Assembly (NCBI GenBank): GCA_027924585.1
Contig: BSBM01000423.1
Coordinates: 4,191,501 to 4,255,500, forward strand
Direction: 5' to 3'
DNA: 64,000 nucleotides
Source of the DNA: Larix kaempferi
Taxonomy: Eukaryota; Streptophyta; Pinopsida; Pinales; Pinaceae
Shown: in pieces, positions 54,456 through 64,000 of the stretch
Numbering within the stretch: position 1 is the stretch's first letter
Layout: every line of letters begins with the position of its first letter
Translations under genes and position numbers: made by a program
Notes under the pieces: model-generated
Databases searched by the model: none
Told to the model about the DNA's origin: nothing
The model's input: only the letters and a program-made list of their open reading frames with translations

Positions 54456-55262
54456 TTAAATTTTGTTATTATTCATAAGAATCCCATCATTCTGCAACCT
54501 GTATCCTTTGAATTTATGTTGTAAATTATCTTGTTGTAATCCTTCTTTCACATGTATATAATGCTGGTCTGAAATAACAGCTTCCAAAATCTTGATTTTT
54601 AAATAAGATTGGCACATGCCAATGGATGCAGCTTGCATTGTATGTATTCTTCGGCTGAGTGCATCTACAACTTTCCTCTCCTTTCCTTTAATGTCTTTTA
54701 TTTCAAATTCAAACCCACATAGGAATTCCAACCATCTTTTCCATCTTGCATTTAGATTGTTTCTCTAATATATACTTCATCCCACTGTGATCTATTCTTA
54801 ATTTGAATTCCTTCCCATGAGAAAATGTCTCCACATTTTTAAGGAATACACTAATATAGCATCCAACTCTAAATCATGTGTGGCATAATTTTTCTCATAC
54901 TCCTTCATATTCCTATATTCATAAAAAACCACATGCCCATTTTGCCTAAGTACACCACCAATTATTTCTTTACAGGAATTTGTACTTACCATCAAATATT
55001 CATTTGGATCATCAATTTTGAGAAGTGGTGCACTGATAAGTAATCTCTTCAACTCTTGGAAAATTTCTTCCCATTTGGTTGTCCATTCAAATCTGACTCA
55101 CTTTTTTGTAAAGATGTAATTGGATGTGCTACTTTTGAGAATCTTTTTACGAACCTTCTATAATATCCAGCAATCCCCATAAATGATCTGACTTCTGTTA
55201 CATTCCTAGGTGTATGCCACCCCATGATAGCTTCAATGTTCTTTGAATCCACTGCTGTTATA
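54456..55262 (-). pseudogene. Gypsy F RT thumb and RNase H (broken)
   Basis: 55252-55049: [40 protein letters not shown] (RT thumb). 55052-54798: LKIDDPNEYLMVSTNSCKEI, IGGVLRQNGHVVFYEYR, YEKNYATHDLELDAI (RNase H). 54731-54456: FEFEIKDIKGKERKVVDALS. A frameshift separates the first two pieces and another follows FLMGRNSN. The RNase H first Asp position (VSTNS) is altered. Confidence 0.85.
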
Positions 55263-55270
55263 CCTCAGAT

Positions 55271-56302
55271 TGTCACACTATGTACCATTGAGAGTCTTCA
55301 TGTCATATCACCATGAGAAACATGATGTTTGTGCCTCCTACATGTTTTAAGACCCTTTGTTATCATGTTGATCCCTTCCCTAGTCACACTTGGAAGCAAA
55401 TCCAACATTTTAGGGGTTGAAAACCACTTGAACTAAACCACTTATGGGCCTCCTAGAGATATTTTCTCACCCTCCTAGTAGTACAGAGCACGGAAATTCC
55501 TTATTTTCATGTTTTTCATGCCTATGGCGACACGAAAATTACAACATTTTTTCATTTTGATCATTTGTGGGGGCATGAAAATCCCTGAATAGCAATTATC
55601 TCTAGATTTTGGATCTTGGATTTCGAGGAGATATTCATGGGATGAGGTATCCCTTCGAATCTCATCTCACATTCCCTCCTTGGCATGGTTTAGATCCTTG
55701 ATAAACATCTTCCTCACTTAGATCCATAATATCCTCTTAGTGGCTGGCCTCCCAAATCCAACTTAAGGAGAGCCATCCTTGAGCTAAGGGGGTGATGTTG
55801 GAATCACTAAACTTATGATCCTATGAGTCTTGCAAGGATGATGTTGGAAAGCTTGGAAGAAGGTGTTGCTACTTTGGACATCAAGGTATAACATTTTAAT
55901 AAGTTCTTTTGGATTTCTTATCATTAATATAACTTAGCCTATTCCTCTCATTTTCATGTCTTTAATGATGAATGCATGAAATTGTCTATGTTTTTATAGT
56001 TAGATATTTGTTTATACATATATTGCTTTGGAGAAGGTGTTGCCTTTCCTTTGTGAACAGGTCCATCAGCCCATAATCAAAGGCTGGAGCTGAAGCAACT
56101 TAGGAACAACAAGGACAACCATCAAAGTAAGGTACACCATCTATTTGATTTGTCTTTCCATAGCTTGTTAGTTGATGTGTGAGCTAGATCTATGAGGACT
56201 ATAGTGTCTATTTGTTTCCTCTCTATCTGGGGTAGGAAACTAGGGGCCTTTTCTAATCCCAAGGGGATATCTACCTATCCATAGGGATATTTCCTCACAA
56301 TA
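55271..56302 (+). repeat. Probable 5' LTR of gypsy J
   Basis: Starts TGTCACACTATG where the gypsy F coding stops and ends TTTCCTCACA, followed after five bases by TTGGCGACACCACTGGGGAC, resembling the GGCGAC..C.CTGGGGA primer sites of some plant Ty3 elements. No partner LTR in the window, so the limits are inferred. No gene inside. Confidence 0.5.
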
Positions 56303-56307
56303 GAAAT

Positions 56308-56327
56308 TGGCGACACCACTGGGGACT
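56308..56327 (+). other. Probable primer binding site of gypsy J
   Basis: TTGGCGACACCACTGGGGAC, unlike the initiator-Met sites elsewhere in the window. Copia H is inserted about 100 bp further on. Confidence 0.5.
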
Positions 56328-56424
56328 TTTTCCCTACTTTCACCTTTGATTGCTTGTTTGGATCATTAAATACTCTTTTAAGTGTTGTTTCCCATCACCT
56401 TAGATCCTCTTTAGTCATCATTGA

Positions 56425-56895
56425 TGTTGGTTGTGGAGCCTGATCTTCCAAATTAAGATATGTTATGCAGTCGTGTTTGTACCCAGGATTATTGTATACT
56501 TGTTCCCCCACTTTGGGGTTTGGGGCTATTTTCGCCAATAGTTTACGGGCCCATGGTTTTGGGTAACCCATGGTATTTTCCCATTGTATTCCCCCTATAA
56601 AAGAAATACATTATAACACGGCTAGGGTTGATGTATTAGGTATTATGCATTGTAAATATCTATGTGATCGTAAAGAGAGTCTGTGAGAAAGTGAAGAGGA
56701 AGTGTAGCGGCTGTGCTACAGGTTGTATCCCTTCACTTTGCTGGATTATATAATAATAAGGACTGGCAATTTCAGTGTGGACATAGCCCATCTTTGGTGA
56801 ACCATGATATATTGGTGTCTCTTTTGTAATGTGTTTGTGTGATTATATTTGCATTTATGTTTATTATTATTGCTCCACGATCTTGTTTTTTAACA
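56425..56895 (+). repeat. 5' LTR of copia H
   Basis: 471 bp, TGTTGGTTGTGGAGCCTGATC to GTTTTTTAACA; homologous to the inverted LTR 60609-61174. The primer site (TTGGTATCATAGCC, 56897-56910) follows. The 3' partner is beyond the window, after copia I. Confidence 0.85.
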
Positions 56896-56896
56896 A

Positions 56897-56910
56897 TTGG
56901 TATCATAGCC
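56897..56910 (+). other. Primer binding site of copia H
   Basis: TTGGTATCATAGCC, one base after the LTR end. It resembles the initiator-Met site with one substitution. Confidence 0.75.
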
Positions 56911-56963
56911 AAAGTTCTATTTGGCAGATAAACCCGCAAGAAACTAGGGTTTCTGGTTCGAGT

Positions 56964-57747
56964 GGGAGCAGTGGCAGAAGAAGAAAATTTTAAGGTTGAG
57001 AAATTTAATGGCCAAAACTACTAGTTATGGAAGATGCAAATGGAGAACTATCTGTACTAGACGGATCTATTCCTACTGTTGGGAGGAAGAGCAAAGCAGT
57101 CGGTGAATATGAAGGATGAAGAATGGGAGGTTCTGGATAGAAAGGCACTAGGAACAATACGGTTATCCCTAGATTCATCGGTGGCTTTCAATATCTCAAA
57201 AGAAAAGACAACGGAGGGTTTAATGAGCACATTGGGTAAGCTGTATGAAAAATCCTTGACCTTCAACAAGTTATTTCTAATGAAGCATTTATTTAATATG
57301 AAGATGTCTGAAGGTGGATTTGTTGTTGATCATTTAAATGAATTCAATACGGTTACAAATCAACTAAGTTCTGTAAGTGTGAACTTTGATGATGAGGTTA
57401 GGGCTCTTCTAATATTGTTTTCATTGCCAAAAAGATGGACTGGATTGGTCATGGATGTAATTAACTCTGTATTTGGTTCAAACACCTTGATATTTGATGA
57501 TGTTGTTAGTCTTATTCTTAGCAAGGAAATGCGAAGAAAAAGCATAGGTGAGACATCAGGTAATGCGCTGACCATGGAGAGTAGGGGAAGACAAAGGGAG
57601 AAAGGAAAGAGCCTAGGGAATTGTGACAAGTCTAAAAAGGGAAGATCCAAGTCCAGACTAGGAATAATAGAGTGCTGGAACTGTGGAAAGAAAGGACATC
57701 TGAAGAAAGACTGCAGATCTCTAAAGAAGAAAGGAGATGGACAGTAG
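56964..57747 (+). pseudogene. Copia H gag (broken)
   Basis: Opens EEENFKVEKFNGQNY, a stop (57013-57015), LWKMQMENYLY and a second stop near 57060, then runs open to 57747. DEEWEVLDRKALGTIRLSLD, LYEKSLTFNKLFLMKHLFNM, HLNEFNTVTNQLSSV and LLILFSLPKRW are the classical copia gag motifs. The zinc knuckle CWNCGKKGHLKKDC (~57673) is intact. The two N-terminal stops are the main lesions. Confidence 0.88.
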
Positions 57748-58850
57748 GAAACTACCCAGGAAGCAAATGTAGCAGGTGATGTGTTACAAGATGCTTTGAT
57801 TCTTGCATTAGATAATACTAGTGATTATTGGGTAGTAGATTCAAGGGCTTCATGTCATGATACACCCCATAGGAAATATTTCCATGATTATGTTCTAGGC
57901 GATTTTGGACATGTTTTATTGGGTGATGATGAGCCATGTAAAATGATTGGAATGGGTAAGGTATGGATAAAATTTAAGAATTGGACTGAATGGCTGCTAA
58001 AAGATGTTAGGCATATTCCTGATATGAAAATAAATCTAATCTCAATAGGGCAGTTTGGAGATGGCGGTTGTCTATCTACGTTTGGAGAAACGTGGTGGAA
58101 GATCATTAAATGATCAATGGTGATAACAAAAGGAGATAGGGTAGGTACGTTGTATTTATGTCCTCATAATACTGACCATTCTATCTCTTTAGCATCCACA
58201 GGAACAGATACAACATTATGGCATCATAGGCTTAGCCACATGAGTGAGAAGGGGACACAGATTCTCCACTCAAGGAATTTGTTGCCAGATCTAAAGCAGG
58301 TAAGTTTGGAATTCTGTGAGAACTGTGTTTATGGAAAACAGAAGAGAGTCAGATTTCTCAGGGTTGGGGAACAAAAGAAGTATGAAAAGTTAGAGCTTGT
58401 GCATACAGATGTATGGGGACCGGCTTAGGTACAATATCTTGGTGGCTCTCATTATTATGTTACATTTATTGATGATGCAACTAGAACAACTTGGGTTTAT
58501 TGCATTAGACATAAATCTGATGTGTTTGCTACTTTTAAGAAGTGGAAAGCTTTGATTGAGAATGAGACAAGAAAAGGGTTGAAGTGTCTCAGATCTAAAA
58601 ATTGAGGTGAGTACTGCGGAAATGAGTTTGATAGTTACTGTTCATACCATGGGACTCATAGAGAGAAGATAGTCCCAGGAACACCACAAAAAAATGGTGT
58701 GTCAGAAAGGATGAATAGAATGATCATGGAATGTGCAAGGTGTATGAGATTGCATGCAGGGTTTCCCTTACAGTTTTGGGCAAGTCTTGTAAATACTGTT
58801 GTTTATCTAATAAACATAGGGCCTTCAAGTGCTTTGGATGGTGGTATTCC
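57748..58850 (+). pseudogene. Copia H protease and integrase (broken)
   Basis: YWVVDSRASCHDTPHRKYF: Gly of the protease DSGAS is replaced by Arg. LKDVRHIPDMKINLISIG follows. Pre-integrase: LWHHRLSHMSEKG and CENCVYGKQKRV. Core: LVHTDVWGPA (Asp), LRSKN-stop-GEY (the Asp of SDN is Lys), GTPQKNGVSERMNR (Glu). Stops at 58111, 58426-58428 (TAG for Gln in copia I) and 58603. A one-base insertion near 58850 shifts the frame. Confidence 0.87.
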
Positions 58851-60172
58851 AAAAGGAGGCATGGACAGGTAAAAAGGTAAACTACTCATTTCTGATAACG
58901 TTTGGTAATGAAGCATTTGTCCATATTGATAAAGAGAAGAGAACAAAGCTTGAAGCTAAATCCAAGAAATGTACCTTTATTGGATATGGGGTTGATGATT
59001 TTGGTTATCTCTTATGGGATTATGAAAATAACAAAATCATTAGGAGTAGAGATGTGATATTAAATGAAAAGGTAATGTATAAAGATCAATTGCAGGGAAA
59101 TAAACAGGAAAATGAAAACATAGAGTAAACAATACTTGATGAAATTGAAGAAAATGAAGTTCCAAAGGTGCCAGAAAATCAAGAACAACAGCAAGTACCT
59201 GAAACTCCTACAAGTCTAAGAAGATCTACCAATTTAAGTATACTCATTGAACGATACTATCCTTCAATGTATTCTTTATTGATGATTGATGGTGGTGAAC
59301 CAGAATGTTATGAAGAAGCAATATAGGTGGAAACTAGAAAGAAGTGGGAGAAAGGCATGAATGAGGAGATGGACTTATTAGTAGGAAACCAGACTTGGGA
59401 TTTGGTTTAGCTACCTGCTCGTAAAAGAGCATTGTAGAACAAATGGATTTACAGGTTGAAGGAAGAAGAAGGAGGTAAGAGGCGGTACAAGGACAGACTT
59501 TTTGTAAAGGGGTTTGCACAGAAGAAAGGTATAGATTTTGATGAAATATTTTCTCCTGTTGTTAAGATGACTTCAATTAGGACTATTTTAAGTCTAGTGG
59601 TGGTAGAATATTTGCACTTTGAACAGTTAAATGTAAAAACATCCTTTCTCCATGGGGATTTGGATGAAGAGATATATATGTAGCAGCCACAAGGGTATGA
59701 GGTCAAAGGGAATGAGGATTTGGTATGTAGGTTGAAGAAGAGCTTGTATGGCTTGAAGCAAGCTCCAAGGTAGTGGTATTTAAAATTTCATAGATTTATG
59801 ACAAAATAAGGTTATAGTAGATGTCATTTTGACCACTATGTTTATTTCAAGAGGATAGACAATGAAAGATATATTATCTCATTATTGTATGTGGATTATA
59901 TGCTTGTTGCAGGGTCTAACATGCATGATAGAAAAGTAATCAACAGGAAGCTAGCTAATTCATTTGCGATGAAGGATTTGGGTGCTGCAAAGAAAATCCT
60001 TTGTATGAGAATAATAAGAGACAGGAAAAATCGCAAATTGACATTGTCTCAGAGTGAGTACATACAGAAGGTGTTTGAGAGGTTCAAAATGCAGAATGAA
60101 AAATTAGTTAGTACACCTTTGGCCAACCATTTCAAACTAAGGAAATGTGTCCCAAGACACAGGAAGAGATAG
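58851..60172 (+). pseudogene. Copia H integrase C-terminus and reverse transcriptase (broken)
   Basis: EAWTGKKVNYSFLITFGNEA, CTFIGYGVDDFGYLLWDY and the linker NEVPKVPENQEQQQVPETP lead to RT: KWIYRLKEEEGGKRRYKDRL, VKGFAQKKGIDFDEIFSPVV, RTILSLVVVEYLHFEQLNVK, SLYGLKQAPR, LLYVDYMLVAGSN. The YVDD box reads YVDY. Stops at 59126, 59324, 59408, 59436, 59681, 59773 and 59807; three of these are CAG to TAG relative to copia I. Confidence 0.87.
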
Positions 60173-60608
60173 ATTACATGTCCAAGATTCCTTATCAATC
60201 AGTAGTTAGCAGCTTGATGTATGCCATGGTTCGCACAAGACCAGATATTGCACATGCGGTAAGAGTTGTGAGCAGATATATGAATAATCCAAGAAAAGAA
60301 CATTGGAAGGTAGTACAGTGGATTCTTAGTATTTGAGAGGTACTACCACTCAGGAATTATGTTTTTGAGGTTTAGACATTGTTCTATAGGGATATGTTGA
60401 TGCAGATATGGCAGGTGATAAGGATAGCAGGAGGATCATCACAGGGTATGTGTTTGTTATAGGTGGAACAACAGTAAGTTGGATTTTGAAACTGCAAAAG
60501 GTTGTTGCACTTTCAACAACGGAAGCAGAGTAGGTTGCTGTTACAGAGGCTAGTACAGAGATGATTTGATTGCAGAGGTTTATGGAGGAATTGGGTAAGA
60601 AGAAAAGG
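60140..60608 (+). pseudogene. Copia H RNase H, truncated
   Basis: A frameshift near 60140, then MCPKTQEEIDYMSKIPYQSV, SLMYAMVRTRPDIAHAVRVV and NNPRKEHWKVVQWI. Further shifted pieces ([30 protein letters not shown]) follow until copia I begins. The C-terminal third (Asp of DNQ and tail) lies beyond the insertion, out of view. Confidence 0.8.
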
Positions 60609-61174
60609 TGTTAGAAAAACAGGATCGCAGAGGAATAACAATAAATAGAAATGCAAATATAATCACATGTACACATTACAAGAGAGACATAGATATATCG
60701 TGGTTCACCCAACTTGGGCTACGTCCACACTGAAGTTGCCAATCCTTATTATTATACCATCCAGCAAAATGAAAGGATACAACCTGCAGCACAACCGGTG
60801 CACTTCCTCTTCACTGTCTCACAGTCTCTCTTCTCGATCTTAGAGATCTTTACAATGCATAAAACCTAATACATCAACCCTAGCCATGTTACAATGTATG
60901 TCTTTTATAAGGGAAATACAATGGAAAAATACCACGGGATACCCAAAACCATGGGCCCAAAAACTGGTGGCAAAAACAACCCCAAAAACGTTTCTCAGGG
61001 GCTACACCCTCGAACCCCCATTTTCTCTGGGGCTTTGCCCCCAAACCCCCTTTCTCGGGGGAGCTGGCCCCCAGACCCCCTGGGGATCATGCCAGGATCA
61101 TAACCAAACCTGGGGTACGGACATGCCTGAATAATAATATCTCTGAATCTGGAGATCAGGCTCCACAACCAACA
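60609..61174 (-). repeat. 3' LTR of copia I
   Basis: 566 bp, TGTTGGTTGTGGAGCC to GTTTTTCTAACA in element orientation. It contains a C-tract block absent from the copia H LTR (about 60995-61090 on the plus strand, CCCCCAAACCCCCTTTC and similar), which explains most of the ~95-bp difference. A polypurine tract, CCAAGTGGGAGAT on the minus strand, precedes it. Confidence 0.88.
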
Positions 61175-61340
61175 ATCTCCCACTTGGAGACTGACCACAA
61201 CAACTCCACCGCTGCTGCACTTGCTGGACTTGGACTTGGGAAATTTATCCTCTTCACCTTCATGCTAGAAGGCCAACTGAAACCGAGCAAGAACTTAGTT
61301 TCTCTCTGGTCACTACCTTTGTGAACATGTCTGCAAGATT

Positions 61341-62072
61341 CTAGCTAGTATGTATCTTTTCCAGCTTCAATAGTTCAGCTTCTAGAACAGAGCATATGAA
61401 ATGGTACTTGAGCTGTATATGTTTAGTTCTGGAATGGAATGCTGAGTTCTTTGCAAGATTAATGGCACTTTGGTTGTAACTATACAACCTGCTATCCTTC
61501 TGCTTCTTACCCAATTCCTCCATAAACCTCTGCAACCAAATCATCTCTTTACTAGCCTCTGTAACAACAACATACTCTGCTTTCGTTGTTGAAAGTTTAA
61601 CAACCTTCTGCAGTTTCAAAATCCAACTTACTGTTGTTCCACCTACAGTAAACACATACCCTATGGTGCTCCTCCTTCTATCCTTATCACCTGCCATATT
61701 TGCATCAACATATCCCTATAGAATAGTCTCTGAACCTTCAAAACATAATGCTTGAGTGGTAGTACCTCTTAAATACCTGAGAATCCACTGTACATCCTTC
61801 CAATGTTCTTTACTTGGATTGTTCATATATCTGCTCACAACTCCCATTGCAGGTGCAATATCTGGTCTTATGCACACCATGGCATACATCAAGCTGTCAA
61901 CTACTGATTGATAGGGAATCTTGGACATGTAATCTGTCTCTTCTTGTGTCTTGGGACACATTTTCTTACTTAGACTGAAATGGCTGGCGAAATGTATACT
62001 TATTGATTTTGCATTCTGCATTTTGAACCTCTCCAAAACCTTTTGTATGTACTCACTCTGAGACAATGTCAA
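61341..62072 (-). pseudogene. Copia I RNase H (nearly intact)
   Basis: Two open pieces, 62072-61716 and 61697-61341, in one frame separated by a single stop (ETIL-stop-GYVDA). Motifs: [57 protein letters not shown] (first Asp), [19 protein letters not shown] (EAEY is KAEY), [16 protein letters not shown] (CDNQSA is SYNQSA, third Asp lost) and [12 protein letters not shown]. It ends with a normal stop at 61341. The lost acidic residues make activity unlikely. Confidence 0.87.
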
Positions 62073-62844
62073 TTTGTGATTTTTTTCTGTCTCTAGTTAT
62101 TCTCATACCAAGGATTTTCTTTGCAACACCCAAATCCTTCATCACAAATGAATTAGCTAGCTTCATTTAGAGTACATTTATATCCTGCATGTTAGACCTT
62201 GCAACAAGAATTTCATCCACATACAATAACACGATAATATATCTTTCATTGTCTAGCTTCTTGAAATAAACACAGTGTTCAGAATGACATCTACTATAAC
62301 CTTGTTCTATCATAAACCTATCAAATTTTAAATACCACTACCTTGGAGCTTGATTCAAGCCATACAAACTGTTTTTCAACTTGCATACCAAGTTCTCCTT
62401 ACCTTTGACCTCATACCGTTGTGGTTGTTTCATGTATATGTCTTCCTCCAAATTCCCATGGAGAAATGTTGTTTTTACATGTAACTGTTCAAGATGCAAA
62501 TATTCTACCGCCACTAGACTTAAGATAGTCCTAATTGAAGTCATCTTAACAACAGGAGAAAATATTTCATCAAAATCTATACCTTTCTTCTGTGTAAACC
62601 CCTTTACAACAAGTCTCGCCTTGTACCGCTTCTTACCTCCTTCTTCTTCCTTCAACCTGTAAATCCATTTGTTCTGCAATGCTCTTTTGCCAGCAGGAAA
62701 CTGAACCAAATCCCAAGTCTGGTTTCCTACCAGTGAGTTAATCTCCTCATTCATGCCTTGCTCCCACTTCTTTCTAGTTTCCACCTGCATTGCTTCTTCA
62801 TAACACTCTGGTTCACCAACATCAGTCATCAATAAATAATACAT
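62073..62844 (-). pseudogene. Copia I reverse transcriptase (broken)
   Basis: 62844-62338 is open: KWEQGMNEEINSLVGNQTWD, NKWIYRLKEEEGGKKRYKAR, VVKGFTQKKGIDFDEIFSPV, EYLHLEQLHVKTTFLHGNLE, SLYGLNQAPR. A stop (R-stop-WYLKF) follows, then YSRCHSEHCVYFKKLDNERY, VLLYVDEILVARSN (YVDD reads YVDE) and MKDLGVAKKILGMRITRDRK. A frameshift near 62085 joins RNase H. Confidence 0.87.
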
Positions 62845-63275
62845 TGAAGGAGAGTATCATTTAGGGAGTCTACTTAACCTGGTAGATCTTCTTGCAGTTG
62901 CAGGAGTTTCAAGTACTTGTTGTTGTTCTTGATTTTCTGGCACCTTTGGAACTTCATTTTCTTGAATTTCATCAAGTACTATGTACTCTCTGGTTTCCTT
63001 TTCCTGTTTCTTTCCCTGCAACTGATCTTTATACATGACCTTTTCATTGAATATCACATCTCTACTCCTAATGATTTGTTATTTTCATAATCCCATAAGC
63101 GATAACAAAATTCATCAACCCCATATCCAATAAAGGTACATTTCATGGATTTAGCTTCAAGCTTTGTTCTATTTTCTTTATCAATATGGATAAATGCTTC
63201 ACAACAAAATGTTTTCAGAAATGAGTAATTTCCCTTTTTATCTGTCCATGCCTCCTCTGGAATACCACCATCCAA
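62845..63275 (-). pseudogene. Copia I integrase C-terminus and linker
   Basis: 63275-63054: GGIPEEAWTDKKGNYSFLKT, HIDKENRTKLEAKSMKCTFI, GYGVDEFCYRLWDYENN. A frameshift at ~63055 leads to IFNEKVMYKDQLQGKKQEKE and the linker NEVPKVPENQEQQQVLETP, RRSTRLSRLPK, stop. Collinear with copia H 58829-59280. Confidence 0.85.
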
Positions 63276-63959
63276 AGCACTTGAAGGTCCTCTATTTATT
63301 AAATAAACAACAATATTTACAATATCCGCCTAAAAATGTAAGGGAAACCCTGCATGCAGTCTCATACACCTTGAACGCTCCATGATCGTTCTGTTCATCC
63401 TTTCTGACACACCATTTTCTTGTGGTGTTCCTGGAACTGTCTTCTCTCTATGAATCCCATGGTATGAATAGTAACTATCAAACTCCTTGCCGTAGTACTC
63501 ACCTCGATTATCAGATTTGAGACACTTCAACCTTTTTTTTGTCTCATTCTCAACCAAATATTTGCACTTCTTAAAAGTAGCAAACACATAAGATTTTTGT
63601 CTAATGCAATAAACCCAAGTTTTCCTAGTTGCATCATCAATAAATGTAACATAATAATGAGAGCCACCAAGAGATTGTACCTGAGCTGGTCCCCATACAT
63701 ATGTATGCACAAGCTCTAACATTTCATTCTTCTTCTATTTCCCAACCCTGCGAAATATGACTCTCTTTTGTTTTCCATAAGCACATTTCTCACAAAATTG
63801 CAAACTTACCTGCTTCAAATCTGGCAACAACTTCCTTGAGTGGAGAATCTGCATCCCCTTCTCACTCATGTGGCCAAGCCTATGATGCCACAATGCTGTA
63901 TCTGTTCTTGTGGAATATAAAGAGATAGAATGGTCAGTATTATGAGGACATAAATACAA
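63276..63959 (-). pseudogene. Copia I pre-integrase and integrase core
   Basis: 63959-63735: YLCPHNTDHSISLYSTR, LWHHRLGHMSEKG, FCEKCAYGKQKRV (HHCC zinc region intact). One stop, then 63722-63330: LELVHTYVWGPAQVQSL (first Asp of HTDVWGP now Tyr), FIDDATRKTWVYCIRQKS, LKSDNRGEYYGKEFDSY (second Asp kept), GTPQENGVSERMNRTIM (Glu kept). The stop after FPLHF replaces a Trp codon. Confidence 0.87.
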
Positions 63960-64000
63960 TGTACCTACCCTGTCTCATTTTTCTATCATCATTGATCCTT

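Larger units (their letters stand above)
47939..55262 (-). mobile_element. Gypsy F, chromodomain-type Ty3/gypsy, split by gypsy G
   Basis: The minus-strand pol runs 55262-53266 and continues at 48079-47939 after excision of gypsy G (TSD GCCTG). Order: RT thumb, RNase H, integrase, chromodomain, polypurine tract, LTR. The RT N-terminus, protease and gag are missing because the element is cut at ~55270 by the LTR of gypsy J. Confidence 0.82.
56425..60608 (+). mobile_element. Copia H, Ty1/copia element truncated by copia I
   Basis: 5' LTR 56425-56895, gag through RNase H in order, then abrupt replacement by the minus-strand LTR of copia I at 60609 inside RNase H. The same family as copia I (pol about 85 percent similar by eye), so a family member jumped into its own relative. 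All genes carry several stops. Confidence 0.88.
60609..64000 (-). mobile_element. Copia I, minus-strand Ty1/copia element inserted in copia H
   Basis: The 3' LTR is 60609-61174; pol runs leftward from the window edge to 61341. The candidate TSD on the left is AAAGG (60604-60608); the right end is outside. It is more intact than copia H, with fewer stops, in line with being younger. Confidence 0.88.

Overview
The window is plant nuclear DNA made almost entirely of transposable elements. No intact host gene, tRNA, rRNA or CRISPR array was recognised. It is AT-rich and carries Ty1/copia and Ty3/gypsy LTR retrotransposons with initiator-Met-tRNA-like primer sites (TGGTATCAGAGC), polypurine tracts, TG...CA LTR ends and 5-bp target-site duplications (TSDs), plus plant-type class II elements. 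The depth of nesting and the many stop-ridden copies suggest a seed plant with a very large, repeat-rich genome. A gymnosperm is plausible, but the species cannot be told from the sequence.

Layout, left to right. 1-2680: 3' end of copia A (gag end, protease, INT-RT linker, 3' LTR 1878-2680). 2681-3244, 10337-12693 and 46301-~47000 are three pieces of one minus-strand coding locus of unknown function, here called L0. Copia B (3245-10336, TSD TAGAA/GAGAA) and copia E (12694-46300, TSD GTTTG) were inserted into L0, and the L0 reading frame closes exactly when they are removed. Copia E holds, between its primer site and its gag, a large DNA transposon (here DT, roughly 13.4-42.3 kb). DT has a plus-strand DDE-type transposase pseudogene (15401-29013), a convergent multi-exon minus-strand second ORF (39780-30986), and arrays of a 16-nt palindrome (TTATTCGGCCGAATAA) near both ends. 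DT was in turn hit by copia C (15452-25662, TSD ATGAT), an hAT-type MITE (26563-26849, TSD GTTGACAC) and copia D (33062-39624, minus strand, TSD CCTAT). Copia C carries a 3.2-kb foldback DNA element (19788-23002, TSD GGTA).

Right part. Gypsy F (minus strand, chromodomain type; 3' LTR ending at 47922, pol 47939-48084 and 53266-55262) is split by gypsy G (48085-53260, TSD GCCTG), whose RT is cleanly deleted. F is cut at ~55270 by the probable 5' LTR of another gypsy element, J (55271-~56302). Copia H (56425-60608) is inserted just inside J. Copia I, minus strand and of the same family, is inserted tail-to-tail into H and runs off the window.

The insertion order is therefore L0 < E < DT < C < foldback: four successive insertions, five layers. 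Every pol gene is broken by stops, frameshifts or deletions. Where two relatives can be compared (H and I), many stops are CAG to TAG changes, as expected from cytosine methylation and deamination. Copias B, C and D are related. They share tandem-repeat arrays between pol and the 3' LTR and a GT...AG-bounded ~400-bp block between integrase and RT. B and D look like members of a deleted, non-autonomous subfamily.
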